DNA of 64,000 bases from Cellvibrionaceae bacterium (lineage in GTDB: Bacteria; Pseudomonadota; Gammaproteobacteria; Pseudomonadales; Cellvibrionaceae), in contig JAGKWQ010000004.1 in NCBI GenBank assembly GCA_021151825.1, positions 62,001-126,000 on the forward strand, given 5' to 3'. Position 1 is the first letter of the stretch. Every line of letters starts with the position of its first letter. The notes beneath the pieces were generated by a model that was given only the letters and a program-made list of their open reading frames with translations, was not told the DNA's origin and ran no database searches. Below are positions 51,357 through 59,713 of the stretch, piece by piece. The translations under genes and the position numbers were made by a program.

Positions 51357-52447
51357 ATGCGCAATTTTGTAACTGCGATAAAAATGATAGCAAGCATTAC
51401 TTTAGTTATGTTCATTAGCCCGGCCCAGGCGGCTAACAAGGTTATCGATGTTTTGGCGGTATACACCAACGGCGCTGCTGATGCTTATCAGGGCGACCCA
51501 ACCACCAGAATCAACCATTTATTCCAGCTTACTAACCAAATTTATCAAGACAGTGGACTTGAGATCGAAATTCGCCTGGTGAAAACCATGATGGTGAATT
51601 ACACCGATGCAAATGGTGGCGATGTTGCGTTGCGCGATATTACGTATGCACAAAATGATGCATTTAAAGATGTCGCAAAAGTGCGCGAACAAGTTAAAGC
51701 CGACATGGTGATTTTGTATCGCCCTTTTACTTCAGCACAAGGCAGCTGTGGCCAGGCGTGGATTGTTGGTGATGGCAGTAATGGCAATTTCAACAACGCC
51801 GATTACAAAAAGCATATGTATTCACATATTCCATTAAATAGCTGCGGTGATTTCTCAACGGCGCATGAGCTTGGCCATAACATGGGTTTAAGGCATTCAC
51901 GTCGCCAGGATGGTGGCGGTGCGGTATTTCCTTATGCTGTGGGATACGGAGTTGATAACCAATTTGCCACTATCATGGCTTATCAGAATGCGTTCAATGT
52001 CGATTACTGGAGTGGAAAAGTTTATAAATTTTCAAGCCCTGATTTGTCCTGCAAAGGTCAACCTTGTGGTGTTAATCGCAATGACTCGGTGAATGGTGCT
52101 GATGATCGTTACGCTGTCAGCGTAACAGCACCGCAGATTGCCAATTATTATTCAGATCAAGTTGTATCGAGCAGTTCATCATCAAGTTCAAAAGCGGCTT
52201 CGGTAGCAAGTAGTGTTAAGTCGAGTGTCAAATCCAGTGCTAAATCCAGTGCTAAATCCAGCTCAAGTGCGTCATCTAAAAAAAAGCGCTAGAAGACGAT
52301 AGTGCCTCCTCCGCGAATACTGATAGTGGAAGTGGAAGTGGAAGTGGAAGTGGAAGTGGTGGCGGGGGCAGTATGGGTGTTTTCTTAATGATATTTTTAT
52401 TGGTTGGTTTTTTTATACGTCGGCCCCACCCCGTTTCAATGAGTTAA
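51357..52447 (+). CDS. Secreted HExxHxxGxxH metallopeptidase; GlyGly-CTERM tail reached by -1 frameshift
   Basis: From the ATG at 51357 there is a signal peptide (MIASITLVMFISPAQA) followed directly by a reprolysin/M72-like catalytic domain. The zinc motif is HELGHNMGLRH and the Met-turn region is TIMAYQNAFNVDYW. A poly-Ser/Lys linker follows and the zero frame stops at TAG 52290-52292. The codons before the stop read AAA AAA AAG, an A8 run containing the slippery heptamer A-AAA-AAG (52280-52286). Reading on in the -1 frame from 52286 adds 54 residues ending at TAA 52447: an acidic Ser-rich stretch, five Gly-Ser repeats, GGGGSMG, a hydrophobic helix and IRR. This is a complete GlyGly-CTERM sorting signal. 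No prodomain is encoded. A homopolymer sequencing error or a mutation would look the same. Confidence 0.75.
52278..52305 (+). promoter_or_regulatory. Candidate -1 frameshift site
   Basis: Eight A then G give the dnaX-type slippery heptamer A-AAA-AAG in the correct phase. GCGCTA (52286-52291) can pair with TAGTGC (52300-52305), with one G-U pair, as a small downstream hairpin. There is no clear upstream Shine-Dalgarno-like stimulator. Confidence 0.5.
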
Positions 52448-52489
52448 ATTTAAAAAGAAAATTGCGCAAATAGAATTCAACGTTGGTAT

Positions 52490-52522
52490 TAATGGCGGCT
52501 CTTTAAAAGGCCGCCATTTTTT
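52490..52522 (+). terminator. Terminator after the GlyGly-CTERM frame
   Basis: AATGGCGGC/GCCGCCATT stem and a T run, 43 bp after TAA 52447 and nearly 200 bp after the zero-frame stop. The message therefore includes the tail. Confidence 0.88.
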
Positions 52523-52628
52523 TGTCTTCTAATCGGCTGGAAGGTGATAGCTGTCGTTTGAGTTGTGATTATTTTTTTTAGCACTACATCAAAAAAAATT
52601 TTTATATAAATACGATCTATAGCATTGG

Positions 52629-52656
52629 TTGACAGTGGGTTCGACTTTGCTAGCCT
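52629..52656 (+). promoter_or_regulatory. Possible promoter for the sORF/OmpA-like gene
   Basis: A perfect TTGACA is followed after 16 bp by the weak -10 TAGCCT. It is the only -35 consensus in this gap. Confidence 0.35.
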
Positions 52657-52743
52657 CTCAAAAGGACTTTAGGTTTTGGATTTGAATGGTGCGTAGATTT
52701 ATGCGCAGTATTTTTTAAACAGGAGTGATAAAAGGAGTAAAAA

Positions 52744-52815
52744 ATGAAATTGTATTTGGTGTTATATCGTGTAATTTATTCTCTCAAAATTTTAGCGTAT
52801 GGGTTTTCTCCATAG
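52744..52815 (+). CDS. Small ORF (23 residues) with strong ribosome-binding site
   Basis: AAAGGAG lies seven bases before an ATG that opens a 23-codon frame rich in Leu/Tyr/Val (MKLYLVLYRVIYSLKILAY, then GFSP). It could be a hydrophobic small membrane peptide or a leader peptide for the OmpA-like gene 146 bp downstream. Only the ribosome-binding site supports it. Confidence 0.35.
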   Translation: MKLYLVLYRVIYSLKILAYGFSP

Positions 52816-52961
52816 CTTCCCCTGTTTTTATTTTCCGATTTGATTTTTGCGCCGCTGCAATAGGCATCTGATTTATTTTCTCCCGGTAAGTGGTCCAATT
52901 CTCTGTATTTTTCGGCATCTATTTGCCAGCGGGTTTTTACGCCCTAAATAAAGGAGTGGTT

Positions 52962-53990
52962 ATGAATTATCTCCATGCAAAAAAAATAAATTTATTAACG
53001 ATTATGCTATTGGTCTCTGCTTCACTATCAGCAATGGCGAGCGACGTTGACGATATCTCAGGCTGGTACGCCGGTTTACGAGCCGGCTATTCCAGTAATG
53101 AAAAATCTTGCCTGAATGACAGGATTTCTTGTGATAAAACGGATACCGGCTATGGGATTTTTGGTGGATATGATTTCAATCATCGTTATGGAATTGAGTT
53201 TTCATGGAATGATATCGGCGATTCCCGCGCTCGATATGAAGACTTTAATCTGGATGGGAAATTACAGGAGGCCGATATTGCATTAAAAATTTCCCATGCA
53301 TTGAATAAACATGTCCATCTCTATGGAAAAATTGGCGCGGCCTTTTGGGATGGTGAAGTTACTGGCGGACCGGAAAAACTGGATGACTCCGGTGTTCGTC
53401 CGTTAGCCGGGGTCGGGCTTGAATTTCCATTTGCGCCGCACTGGTCTGGGCGTATTGAATATCAATATATCGATAAAGTTGGCAACAATGAAATGGGGCA
53501 TGCGAACCCTAATTTCCTCGGTCTGGCTCTGGTCTGGCATTTTTCCGCACCACCACCTGCACCAAAAGCTGCACCGCAACCTCAACCTGTCATTGTAGTG
53601 ATAAAAGAACCTGAGCCTCAGCCGATAGAAGAGCGAATTACCGTTGATGAACAATTGGGCGGTCCATTATTTGAATTTGATAAAGCAGAAATTCGCAATA
53701 CTGCAGCAATTGATCCGGTTGTAAAAATATTAATTGATAACCCCGGCTTGAATGTCTCGGTAACAGGTCATACCGATTCCCGTGGTAAAGCGGAATATAA
53801 CCAGCGCTTATCGGAAAAACGTGCAGCCGTTGTCGCTGATTATTTACAAGCAAAAGGTGTTGATTCCCACCGCATAAAAACCTTTGGAATGGGCGAGAAC
53901 ATGCCTGTTGCTGATAACGATAGTGATAGCGGGCGGGCGAAAAACCGTCGCGTGGAATTCGTTATCACCGGCATAAAAATCAAACCGTAA
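52962..53990 (+). CDS. OmpA-family outer-membrane protein
   Basis: 342 residues from the ATG at 52962 (AAGGAG upstream). Signal peptide (LLTIMLLVSASLSAMA), an eight-strand OmpA-like barrel (GWYAGLRAGYSSNEKS to FLGLALVWHFS, about 30-195), a Pro-rich linker (APPPAPKAAPQPQP) and a C-terminal OmpA peptidoglycan-binding domain. The last shows FEFDKAEIRN, VTGHTDSRGKAEYNQRLSEKRA and AKNRRVEFVI, including the Asp and Arg that bind diaminopimelate. The barrel has an extra Cys pair (KSCLNDRISCDK). It anchors the envelope and precedes the TSP3 lipoprotein by 32 bp, so an operon is likely. Confidence 0.87.
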   Translation: MNYLHAKKINLLTIMLLVSASLSAMASDVDDISGWYAGLRAGYSSNEKSCLNDRISCDKTDTGYGIFGGYDFNHRYGIEFSWNDIGDSRARYEDFNLDGKLQEADIALKISHALNKHVHLYGKIGAAFWDGEVTGGPEKLDDSGVRPLAGVGLEFPFAPHWSGRIEYQYIDKVGNNEMGHANPNFLGLALVWHFSAPPPAPKAAPQPQPVIVVIKEPEPQPIEERITVDEQLGGPLFEFDKAEIRNTAAIDPVVKILIDNPGLNVSVTGHTDSRGKAEYNQRLSEKRAAVVADYLQAKGVDSHRIKTFGMGENMPVADNDSDSGRAKNRRVEFVITGIKIKP

Positions 53991-54022
53991 TTTCAATCGT
54001 TGTTATAGGCAAGGTGGCTATC

Positions 54023-57000
54023 ATGAAAAATTTTTCGTTCATATTATTGCTCATCACTGCGTTAGGATTAGGTGGTTGTGGCGGTAGTGATAACAGCGGA
54101 TTTCCAGCCGACACGGAATTTGTTAAATCATCAATGCGGTCTTCTACACAATTTTCAGATGGCAGTGGTGAATTGCCGTCAAGTACAGATGCATCGTTAG
54201 CATCCAGTCGTTCCAGTTTTCAGGATGGTTCCGGTGAGTTGCCTTCCAGTGCAACTGCTTCCAGTAGCTCCAGTTTCCAGGATGGTTCCGGTGAGCTGCC
54301 TTCCAGTGTTGCTGCCTCGGCTACAGCATCCAGTAGCTCCAGTTTTCAGGATGGTTCCGGTGAATTGCCCTCCAGCGCGGCTTCATCATCCATTGATACA
54401 TCTGCTTCAGCGCAATCCAGCGCTTCCTCAACCGGAGTTCCAGCAAGCTCCACTGCCGCATCATCGGTTGCATCAAGTGCACCGGCTGACTCTGACGGTG
54501 ATGGTGTGCCCGATACATCGGACAACTGCCCCAACAATGCCAATCCCGGCCAGCTTGATAGTGATGCTGATGGCATAGGAGATGATTGCGATAACGATGT
54601 TGATGGTGATTTGGTCATTAACAGTTTTGATAACTGCCCACTACTGGGCAACCCGACCCAAGCTGATCTCGATGGCGACGGCATTGGTGATATTTGCGAT
54701 ACCGATGTGGACGGTGACGGTGTTGCGAATACCCTGGATAACTGCCCGACAACAGCCAATGCGTCGCAAACGGATACTGATGGTGATGGCATAGGCGATA
54801 GCTGCGACAGCGACCTCGATAATGATGGGGTGTTGAATGCCTCTGACAACTGCCCGACAACTGCAAACCCAACCCAAACGGATACTGACCTCGATGGTGT
54901 TGGTGATGCTTGCGATACCAATACCGATAGTGATGGTGATGGTATTGATGATGGTTTGGATAATTGCCCGGCGATAGCGAACGCTTCGCAAATAGATACA
55001 GACGGCGATGGTTTGGGGGATGCGTGCGATCCAGATGATGACAATGATGGTGTTGCTAACGGCAGTGATAATTGCCCATTGATTGCCAATAGTTCGCAGC
55101 AGGATTTGGACGGCGATGGAATTGGTGATGCTTGCGATAATGATCGCGATGGCGATTCAGTCTTGAATAGCCTGGATAATTGCCCGATCAATCCAAACCC
55201 AACCCAAACGGATTCTGACGGTGATGGAATAGGGGACGCCTGTGATACTGACCTGGATGGTGACAGTATTCCTAACTCTACCGATAATTGTCCTTCTGTC
55301 CCCAACACCAACCAACAGGATAGCGACGGCGATGGAATAGGGGATGCGTGTGATACTGATCGCGACGGTGATGGTGTTGCCAATGGTGTAGATAATTGTC
55401 CTTCGGTTGCCAATCCGGGCCAACAGGATGGGGATGGTGATGGCATTGGCGATGCTTGCGATGCAAACACCGACAGTGACGGCGATGGTATTGATGATTC
55501 CTCTGATAACTGTCCGCTGGTTGCCAACCCCACTCAGCTTGATACCAACAGCAATGGCGTAGGTGATGCCTGTGATAGTGACCTTGATGGCGATGGCGTG
55601 CTTAATGGCCTGGATAATTGCCCTTCTGTCGCTAACAGTAATCAGGCTGACCTCGATAATGACTTTATAGGGGATGCTTGCGATAACGACATTGACGGGG
55701 ATGGTGTTCCTAACAATAGCGATAATTGTCCGGCAACTGCGAACGGCAGCCAAACCGATACCGATGGTGACGGTATTGGGAACGCCTGTGATAACGACAA
55801 GGATGGTGACGGTGTATTGGATATCTCTGACAATTGCGTCTTGGTCGCTAATCCCAATCAGTTGGATAGTAATGGCAACGGTATAGGTGATGCTTGCGAT
55901 GCCAGTGTTGATACTGATTTGGATGGTATTGATGATGGTATCGATAATTGTCCGGCGGTGGCTAACCCGACACAACATGATATGGACCACGATGGTGTGG
56001 GGGATGCGTGTGATCCGGATACCGATGGCGATGGCGTGGCGAACGGCGTTGATAATTGTCCGGTTAACTCCAACCCCGGACAGCAGGATGCTGATGGCGA
56101 CGGCATTGGCGATGCGTGCGATCCGTTAACTGATAATGATGGGGATGGTATCGCCAATACCCTGGATAACTGCCCATTGATTGCCAATCCGGCACAAACT
56201 GATACCGATCACGACGGTATAGGCGATGATTGTGATCTGGACAGGGATAACGACGGTATATTGAACCTGGTTGATAACTGCCCGTTAGTCGCTAATATCC
56301 TGCAACAAGACAGTGATGGTGACGGCATTGGTGATGCTTGCGATAGCGATACGGATGGGGATGGTGTTGCCAATAACCTCGACAATTGCCCATCGGTAGC
56401 CAATCCAACGCAAACTGATACGGATGGTGATGGTATTGGTAATGCATGCGACCCGGACATAGACAATGACGGTATACCTAATGTCTCGGATAACTGTCCA
56501 TTGGTTAGCAATGCATCCCAGTCAGATATTGATGGTGATGGAATTGGGGATGCGTGTGACACGGTTGAAAATATCGCCTGTGGTTCGGGCAAATTGTTTG
56601 AGCCGGTATTGGGTAGCCCAACCATTACCTCCGGTGTTCGCGGTGTACTGTGTATAGGTTGCGGTGTACTGAATCCAGCGTACCTGGCTTCTACTATCAA
56701 TGATGCCGCCTCCTTCGCTACACCGGTGGCCGTGGCATCATCGGTATGGGGGCGAGTCCAGGCGCCGACAACCTACACTGGACCAAAACGTGTTGGCTTC
56801 CTGGTGTCACTGCCGGTGGGGGTATTGGATTTGAGTTTGCTGGGAGGGCTGGAAATTACCACCTTCATGAACGGTACACCGCAGCAAACCAGCGCGGCAG
56901 GAGCATTGCTTTCCTTGCAATTGCTCAATTTGACTGGCGATGCGACCAAGCAATTGGTGTATATGAATACCACCAGTAACTTCAATCAGGTGGAGATTGC

Positions 57001-57073
57001 GAAGGTGGCAGTTCTTGGTGCACTTTCAACACTTAACGTGCATGCGTTATGTGTGGCACCGCCACCGTTGTAA
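54023..57073 (+). CDS. Thrombospondin type 3 repeat lipoprotein
   Basis: About 1016 residues. Lipoprotein signal (LGLGGC, Cys near 19), then four copies of an (S/T)xF(Q/S)DGSGELPSS module separated by Ser/Ala linkers (to about residue 120). A TSP3 region of about 690 residues follows, with 19 DNC-containing repeats, each followed by Asp-rich DxDxDGxGDxC calcium loops. The last 165 residues (from NIACGSGKLFEPVL) are an unrecognised beta-rich domain with a CIGCG motif. TSP3 arrays bind calcium and stiffen; the protein is probably a long calcium-dependent cell-surface stalk. Repeat 13 has DNCV for DNCP. The long minus-strand frames here are artefacts of the repeats. Confidence 0.88.
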   Translation: MKNFSFILLLITALGLGGCGGSDNSGFPADTEFVKSSMRSSTQFSDGSGELPSSTDASLASSRSSFQDGSGELPSSATASSSSSFQDGSGELPSSVAASATASSSSSFQDGSGELPSSAASSSIDTSASAQSSASSTGVPASSTAASSVASSAPADSDGDGVPDTSDNCPNNANPGQLDSDADGIGDDCDNDVDGDLVINSFDNCPLLGNPTQADLDGDGIGDICDTDVDGDGVANTLDNCPTTANASQTDTDGDGIGDSCDSDLDNDGVLNASDNCPTTANPTQTDTDLDGVGDACDTNTDSDGDGIDDGLDNCPAIANASQIDTDGDGLGDACDPDDDNDGVANGSDNCPLIANSSQQDLDGDGIGDACDNDRDGDSVLNSLDNCPINPNPTQTDSDGDGIGDACDTDLDGDSIPNSTDNCPSVPNTNQQDSDGDGIGDACDTDRDGDGVANGVDNCPSVANPGQQDGDGDGIGDACDANTDSDGDGIDDSSDNCPLVANPTQLDTNSNGVGDACDSDLDGDGVLNGLDNCPSVANSNQADLDNDFIGDACDNDIDGDGVPNNSDNCPATANGSQTDTDGDGIGNACDNDKDGDGVLDISDNCVLVANPNQLDSNGNGIGDACDASVDTDLDGIDDGIDNCPAVANPTQHDMDHDGVGDACDPDTDGDGVANGVDNCPVNSNPGQQDADGDGIGDACDPLTDNDGDGIANTLDNCPLIANPAQTDTDHDGIGDDCDLDRDNDGILNLVDNCPLVANILQQDSDGDGIGDACDSDTDGDGVANNLDNCPSVANPTQTDTDGDGIGNACDPDIDNDGIPNVSDNCPLVSNASQSDIDGDGIGDACDTVENIACGSGKLFEPVLGSPTITSGVRGVLCIGCGVLNPAYLASTINDAASFATPVAVASSVWGRVQAPTTYTGPKRVGFLVSLPVGVLDLSLLGGLEITTFMNGTPQQTSAAGALLSLQLLNLTGDATKQLVYMNTTSNFNQVEIAKVAVLGALSTLNVHALCVAPPPL
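54212..54375 (+). repeat. Near-identical DNA repeats encoding the FQDGSGELPSS modules
   Basis: Three 38-bp units start at 54212, 54269 and 54338, differing by only a few bases (silent); a diverged fourth lies upstream at about 54150. Recent duplication or gene conversion is likely. Confidence 0.8.
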
Positions 57074-57101
57074 AGCTATTAAGAAAGTCTCTGTAATTAA
57101 T

Positions 57102-57127
57102 AAGGCAGCTATCCAGCTGCCTTTTTT
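57102..57127 (+). terminator. Terminator of the OmpA/TSP3 unit
   Basis: AAGGCAGCT/AGCTGCCTT stem, 4-nt loop and a T run. Confidence 0.9.
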
Positions 57128-57248
57128 ATTGCTATTTGAATGGGGATTTAGCGCAACTAGATTTTTTTAGCCACGGCCATTTTAATGGTCGATTTTTAAG
57201 AGCAGTTGATCTATTTTTATACAATCTTCGGCATCTAGAGTTTCATCA

Positions 57249-57932
57249 ATGGCGCTTCAGGGTAGCAAGCTTAAGCAATCCTACATATGGGTAATCGTGC
57301 CGGTATTGTTTGTTGTAGCCTGGTTTTTTGTTAGTCATAACGATCCCGTAGTGGAACAACCAATGGTGCTGCCACAAGAGCACACACAAACAATGCTGGA
57401 TACTGGCAGTGATAAATTGCGCAAAGCGGAAGAGGCGCTTGCCCAAGCCAACAAGGCAATTGCAGGACAAACGGCTGAAAGCGGCGCAGCAGAAACACCG
57501 CCGGCGGCTGTTACGGCATGGCGGATTGCAAACGCTGATACTGCCGCTATGCCAGTGCCAAATGGGGTATCTATTTATGAGCCTGTATCTGTCGATATGG
57601 ACTCGCCGGTTTATCCATCGCCGGGTGAGCAAGTCAGTTTGCCTTTGCCCGGTGGTGAAACCGTAAATGCCACAGTGAAAAGCAGCAATGAAAATCCCAA
57701 CGGGGATTATTCATGGCGCGGTTACCTTGACGGGCATGGCACTGATTATCCCGTGGTAATGACCTACGGTGGCAATTCGGTATTTGCTACGGTGACTACG
57801 CCACAAGGCAGCTATACATTGGAATCGATTAACGGGAGTGGTTGGGTTTACAAAAACCCTGCCGAGTTTGAATTATCTGATCCAGGTAAAAACGATTATA
57901 TGGAAGTACCGCATACACATAATCACGATTAA
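57249..57932 (+). CDS. Membrane-anchored protein resembling a detached metalloprotease prodomain
   Basis: 227 residues. An N-terminal signal-anchor (YIWVIVPVLFVVAWFFV, about 12-28) and a helical/Ala-rich stalk (about 50-95) precede a C-terminal beta domain (about 105-215). That domain contains GEQVSLPLPGGETVNATV, NPNGDYSWRGYLDG, YPVVMTYGGNSVFATV and GSYTLESINGSGWVY. The pattern is like the N-terminal propeptide of bacterial reprolysin-like proteases, but no catalytic domain follows. It lies 164 bp upstream of a metallopeptidase gene that lacks a prodomain. A chaperone or inhibitor role for the protease is inferred; the family assignment is from memory of the motif. Confidence 0.6.
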   Translation: MALQGSKLKQSYIWVIVPVLFVVAWFFVSHNDPVVEQPMVLPQEHTQTMLDTGSDKLRKAEEALAQANKAIAGQTAESGAAETPPAAVTAWRIANADTAAMPVPNGVSIYEPVSVDMDSPVYPSPGEQVSLPLPGGETVNATVKSSNENPNGDYSWRGYLDGHGTDYPVVMTYGGNSVFATVTTPQGSYTLESINGSGWVYKNPAEFELSDPGKNDYMEVPHTHNHD

Positions 57933-58096
57933 AAAATATCACTCAACAACAATGTTCAACTTGGGGGCAAAAGGTATATGAGTAAGAAAACATAGCGGTA
58001 CCGCGGTTTGGCTTTAATGGATGCGCACAACTATTTGGGGTTTTCCAAATTTGTTAATCACGGAAGGTTTTCAGTAAAGTCAACAGAGAACTTTTT

Positions 58097-59560
58097 ATGA
58101 AAAATATTTGGCAAAACGCTATTCGTTCTACGTCTGCAATTGTTTTATCCGCACTTACTTTACCCGCACTGGCAGCATCAACCGTGATTGATGTACTGGT
58201 AGTTTATACCGACGGTGTCGCTGCACTTTATGGTGGTGATCCTACCACCCGTATCAATCAGCTTTTTCAAGTGACTAATCAAATTTATGCCGATAGCGGT
58301 GTAGATTTGGAAGTACGTGTCGCGAAGACGATGAAAGTTAGTTATACCGATGATAACGCGGCAGAAACTGCGTTGAATGCAATTACGCTTAATCAGGATG
58401 CGGCATTTAGCGGTGTTGCTGCCGCGCGCGATCAAGCTAAAGCTGATATGGTAGTTTTTTATCGTCCCTTTAAACAAGTTCACGGCAGTTGTGGTGTTGC
58501 CTGGGTGGCGGGCAATAACGGCAGTGTGACTGCGTACAAAGGGTATATGTTTGCCCATATTGCTGTTAATTCTTGCGGTGATTTTGTTACTGCACACGAA
58601 TTGGGTCACAACATGGGTTTAAAACACTCGCGTAAACAGGATGGTGTTGGCGGTGTGTTCCATTACGCGCTGGGCTATGGCGTGATGAATTCATTTACCG
58701 ACGTGATGGCTTATCAAAATGAATTCAATGTGGATTACTGGACTGGCAAAATCTATAAGTTTTCCAATCCGGATATTCTTTGTAAAAACCAGCCCTGTGG
58801 TGTGGATCGTAACAATACTACCAGCGGTGCAGATGCGCGTTATGCACTGAATATTACCGGCCCGCAAATTGCGAATTTTTATGCAGGCGCACCGGCATCT
58901 TCCAGTGTTTCATCTAAATCCAGTTCAAGTGCACCGGCATCTTCTGCTTCTAGCAAATCCAGTAGTTCAATCAGTAGTGTAAGTACTACAGATGCCTCTA
59001 ATCTGAAAGCGAAAGTTGAAGCGGCACGTGTTGCCCACTCGGCGGCAGTTGAAGCAGTCAATGCCAATAAAATTGCAATCACTGACAAAACTGCCGCAGA
59101 GCGCACTGCAAAAACGGAACTCGCAACGGTGACTAAAGATTTAACCACAGCAACAAAAAATTATGAAAAAGCAGTGGCTAAATACAATGCTGAAATTGCC
59201 AAGCTTGAGCCACTAAAGACGCAATTAAACACTGCATTGACGGTTTATAATTCAGCCACTACTGCTGCCAAATCCACCAAGCTGACGGCGTATAATAATC
59301 TGGTTACCAAATACAATGATTTGGTTATCCAGATTATAGCGGCATTGAATGAAGCTAACACCGCCCAGCAAACAATTGCACCGGCAACAGCGGCGGTAGC
59401 AACTGCCACGGCAGCTTATAACGCTGCAGTGACGGCAACGACTGCAGAAAAAGCGAAAACCGATGATTTGAAATTGGCAGTGACCAATGCGCTAGCCGCA
59501 TTTAAAGCAGTGGAAACTGAATACAAAGCTGCATTAAAAGCGTGTAAATGCACCGTGTAA
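58097..59560 (+). CDS. Secreted HExxHxxGxxH metallopeptidase with Ser linker and coiled-coil tail
   Basis: 487 residues, paralogue of the peptidase at 51.4 kb. Signal peptide (IVLSALTLPALA), catalytic domain to about residue 265 (IDVLVVYTDGVAAL, HGSCGVAWVAG, zinc motif HELGHNMGLKH, VMAYQNEFNVDYWTGKIYKFSNPD), then a poly-Ser linker. An Ala/Lys/Thr-rich helical region of about 190 residues follows (heptad-like, about 300-480), ending CKCTV. The catalytic halves are closely alike, while the C termini differ completely: coiled coil here, GlyGly-CTERM there. There is no prodomain. It probably cleaves proteins at the surface or outside the cell; M72 (peptidyl-Asp) versus M12B assignment is uncertain. 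Confidence 0.83.
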   Translation: MKNIWQNAIRSTSAIVLSALTLPALAASTVIDVLVVYTDGVAALYGGDPTTRINQLFQVTNQIYADSGVDLEVRVAKTMKVSYTDDNAAETALNAITLNQDAAFSGVAAARDQAKADMVVFYRPFKQVHGSCGVAWVAGNNGSVTAYKGYMFAHIAVNSCGDFVTAHELGHNMGLKHSRKQDGVGGVFHYALGYGVMNSFTDVMAYQNEFNVDYWTGKIYKFSNPDILCKNQPCGVDRNNTTSGADARYALNITGPQIANFYAGAPASSSVSSKSSSSAPASSASSKSSSSISSVSTTDASNLKAKVEAARVAHSAAVEAVNANKIAITDKTAAERTAKTELATVTKDLTTATKNYEKAVAKYNAEIAKLEPLKTQLNTALTVYNSATTAAKSTKLTAYNNLVTKYNDLVIQIIAALNEANTAQQTIAPATAAVATATAAYNAAVTATTAEKAKTDDLKLAVTNALAAFKAVETEYKAALKACKCTV

Positions 59561-59629
59561 TTATTGCGCTATTTGTGTGAAGAAAGTACGAGTGTGAGTG
59601 TGTTGATTGGTCCGCTCAGGACCGGTTTC

Positions 59630-59652
59630 GCCCGGCATATGCCGGGCTTTTT
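59630..59652 (+). terminator. Terminator of the second metallopeptidase gene
   Basis: The perfect palindrome GCCCGGCATATGCCGGGC is followed by five T. Confidence 0.9.
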
Positions 59653-59713
59653 ATTCCGGTGATATCACCAATGTCTGCTAGACTTCCGGAAAGTGGTAGC
59701 CCGGAAATGATCA

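Noticed and set aside
54346..55533. 395-codon Ser/Pro-rich frame on the minus strand
   Set aside because: Antisense image of the Asp-rich TSP3 repeats; periodic and without a start signal.
55157..55990. 277-codon Ile/Thr-rich minus-strand frame
   Set aside because: Another antisense shadow of the TSP3 array.
54212..56570. Regularly spaced DNA repeats that could be read as a CRISPR array
   Set aside because: Repeats stay in frame, diverge silently and encode TSP3 and linker modules; there are no identical repeats with unique spacers.
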